NCBI GenBank assembly: GCA_013398275.1
Contig: VZSE01002184.1
Coordinates: 58,460-122,459 of the forward strand
DNA from: Promerops cafer
Lineage: Eukaryota > Chordata > Aves > Passeriformes > Nectariniidae
Length of the DNA: 64,000 nucleotides
Direction: 5' to 3'
The notes beneath the pieces are model-generated. The model did no database searches, was not told the origin of the DNA, and saw only the letters and a list, made by a program, of their open reading frames with translations. This document shows positions 63,993 through 64,000 of the stretch, piece after piece; positions within the stretch are counted from its first letter, which is position 1, and every line of letters begins with the position of its first letter. The position numbers and the translations under genes were made by a program.

Positions 63993-64000
63993 TTTGGGGA

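Overview
The window reads as vertebrate nuclear DNA, most likely from a bird and probably a songbird. The strongest evidence is about ten fragments that match the 3' end of avian CR1 LINEs. They carry the familiar 'ggtcccttccaa...accattctgtgattct' tail in one orientation or the other. A degraded tRNA-derived SINE near 62.2 kb resembles the passerine tRNA-Ile family, which is weaker evidence. The rest is AT-rich and CpG-poor, with no operons, no dense coding and no bacterial signals. Species and chromosome cannot be read from the window.

I recognise no protein-coding gene in the 64 kb. Every long open frame comes from a microsatellite, from CR1, or from chance in unique DNA. The window is therefore best read as intergenic DNA or the inside of a very large intron. 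The one open frame I would not dismiss outright is on the minus strand at 33.5-33.87 kb, which is GC- and CpG-richer than its surroundings and sits behind a strong splice-acceptor-like tract. I cannot assign it to a family.

Layout. 0-12.8 kb: unique AT-rich DNA with one CR1 tail (2.8 kb), a nine-copy GGTAAA array (6.0 kb) and a perfect small hairpin (8.2 kb). 12.8-13.2 kb: a polypurine GGAGAA/GGAA tract interrupted by a 165-base gap. 13.2-27.5 kb: unique DNA with one CR1 tail (15.0 kb) and a candidate conserved stretch (16.7-17.2 kb). 27.5-36.6 kb: minus-strand CR1 copies, a second gap of 95 bases, A/C-rich low complexity and the unassigned open frame. 36.6-48.9 kb: the most interesting part, with a CpG-dense patch containing a 17-bp GC-rich tandem repeat (41.2 kb) and three candidate conserved non-coding blocks (42.0, 45.6-46.2 and 47.7-48.2 kb). 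The last block holds TCF/LEF-like sites, TAATTA cores and a perfect hairpin. 48.9-51.2 kb: a cluster of three minus-strand CR1 fragments. 51.2-62.2 kb: unique DNA, another CR1 tail and two small repeats. 62.2-62.95 kb: the SINE-like element, then a very long GAAA array. The window ends in a run of 61 A residues.

The biology this window could support is regulatory (distal enhancers in a gene-poor interval) rather than protein-coding. I found no clear evidence of a previously undescribed system. The regulatory calls rest on motif content and CpG retention seen by eye, and need cross-species alignment to confirm.
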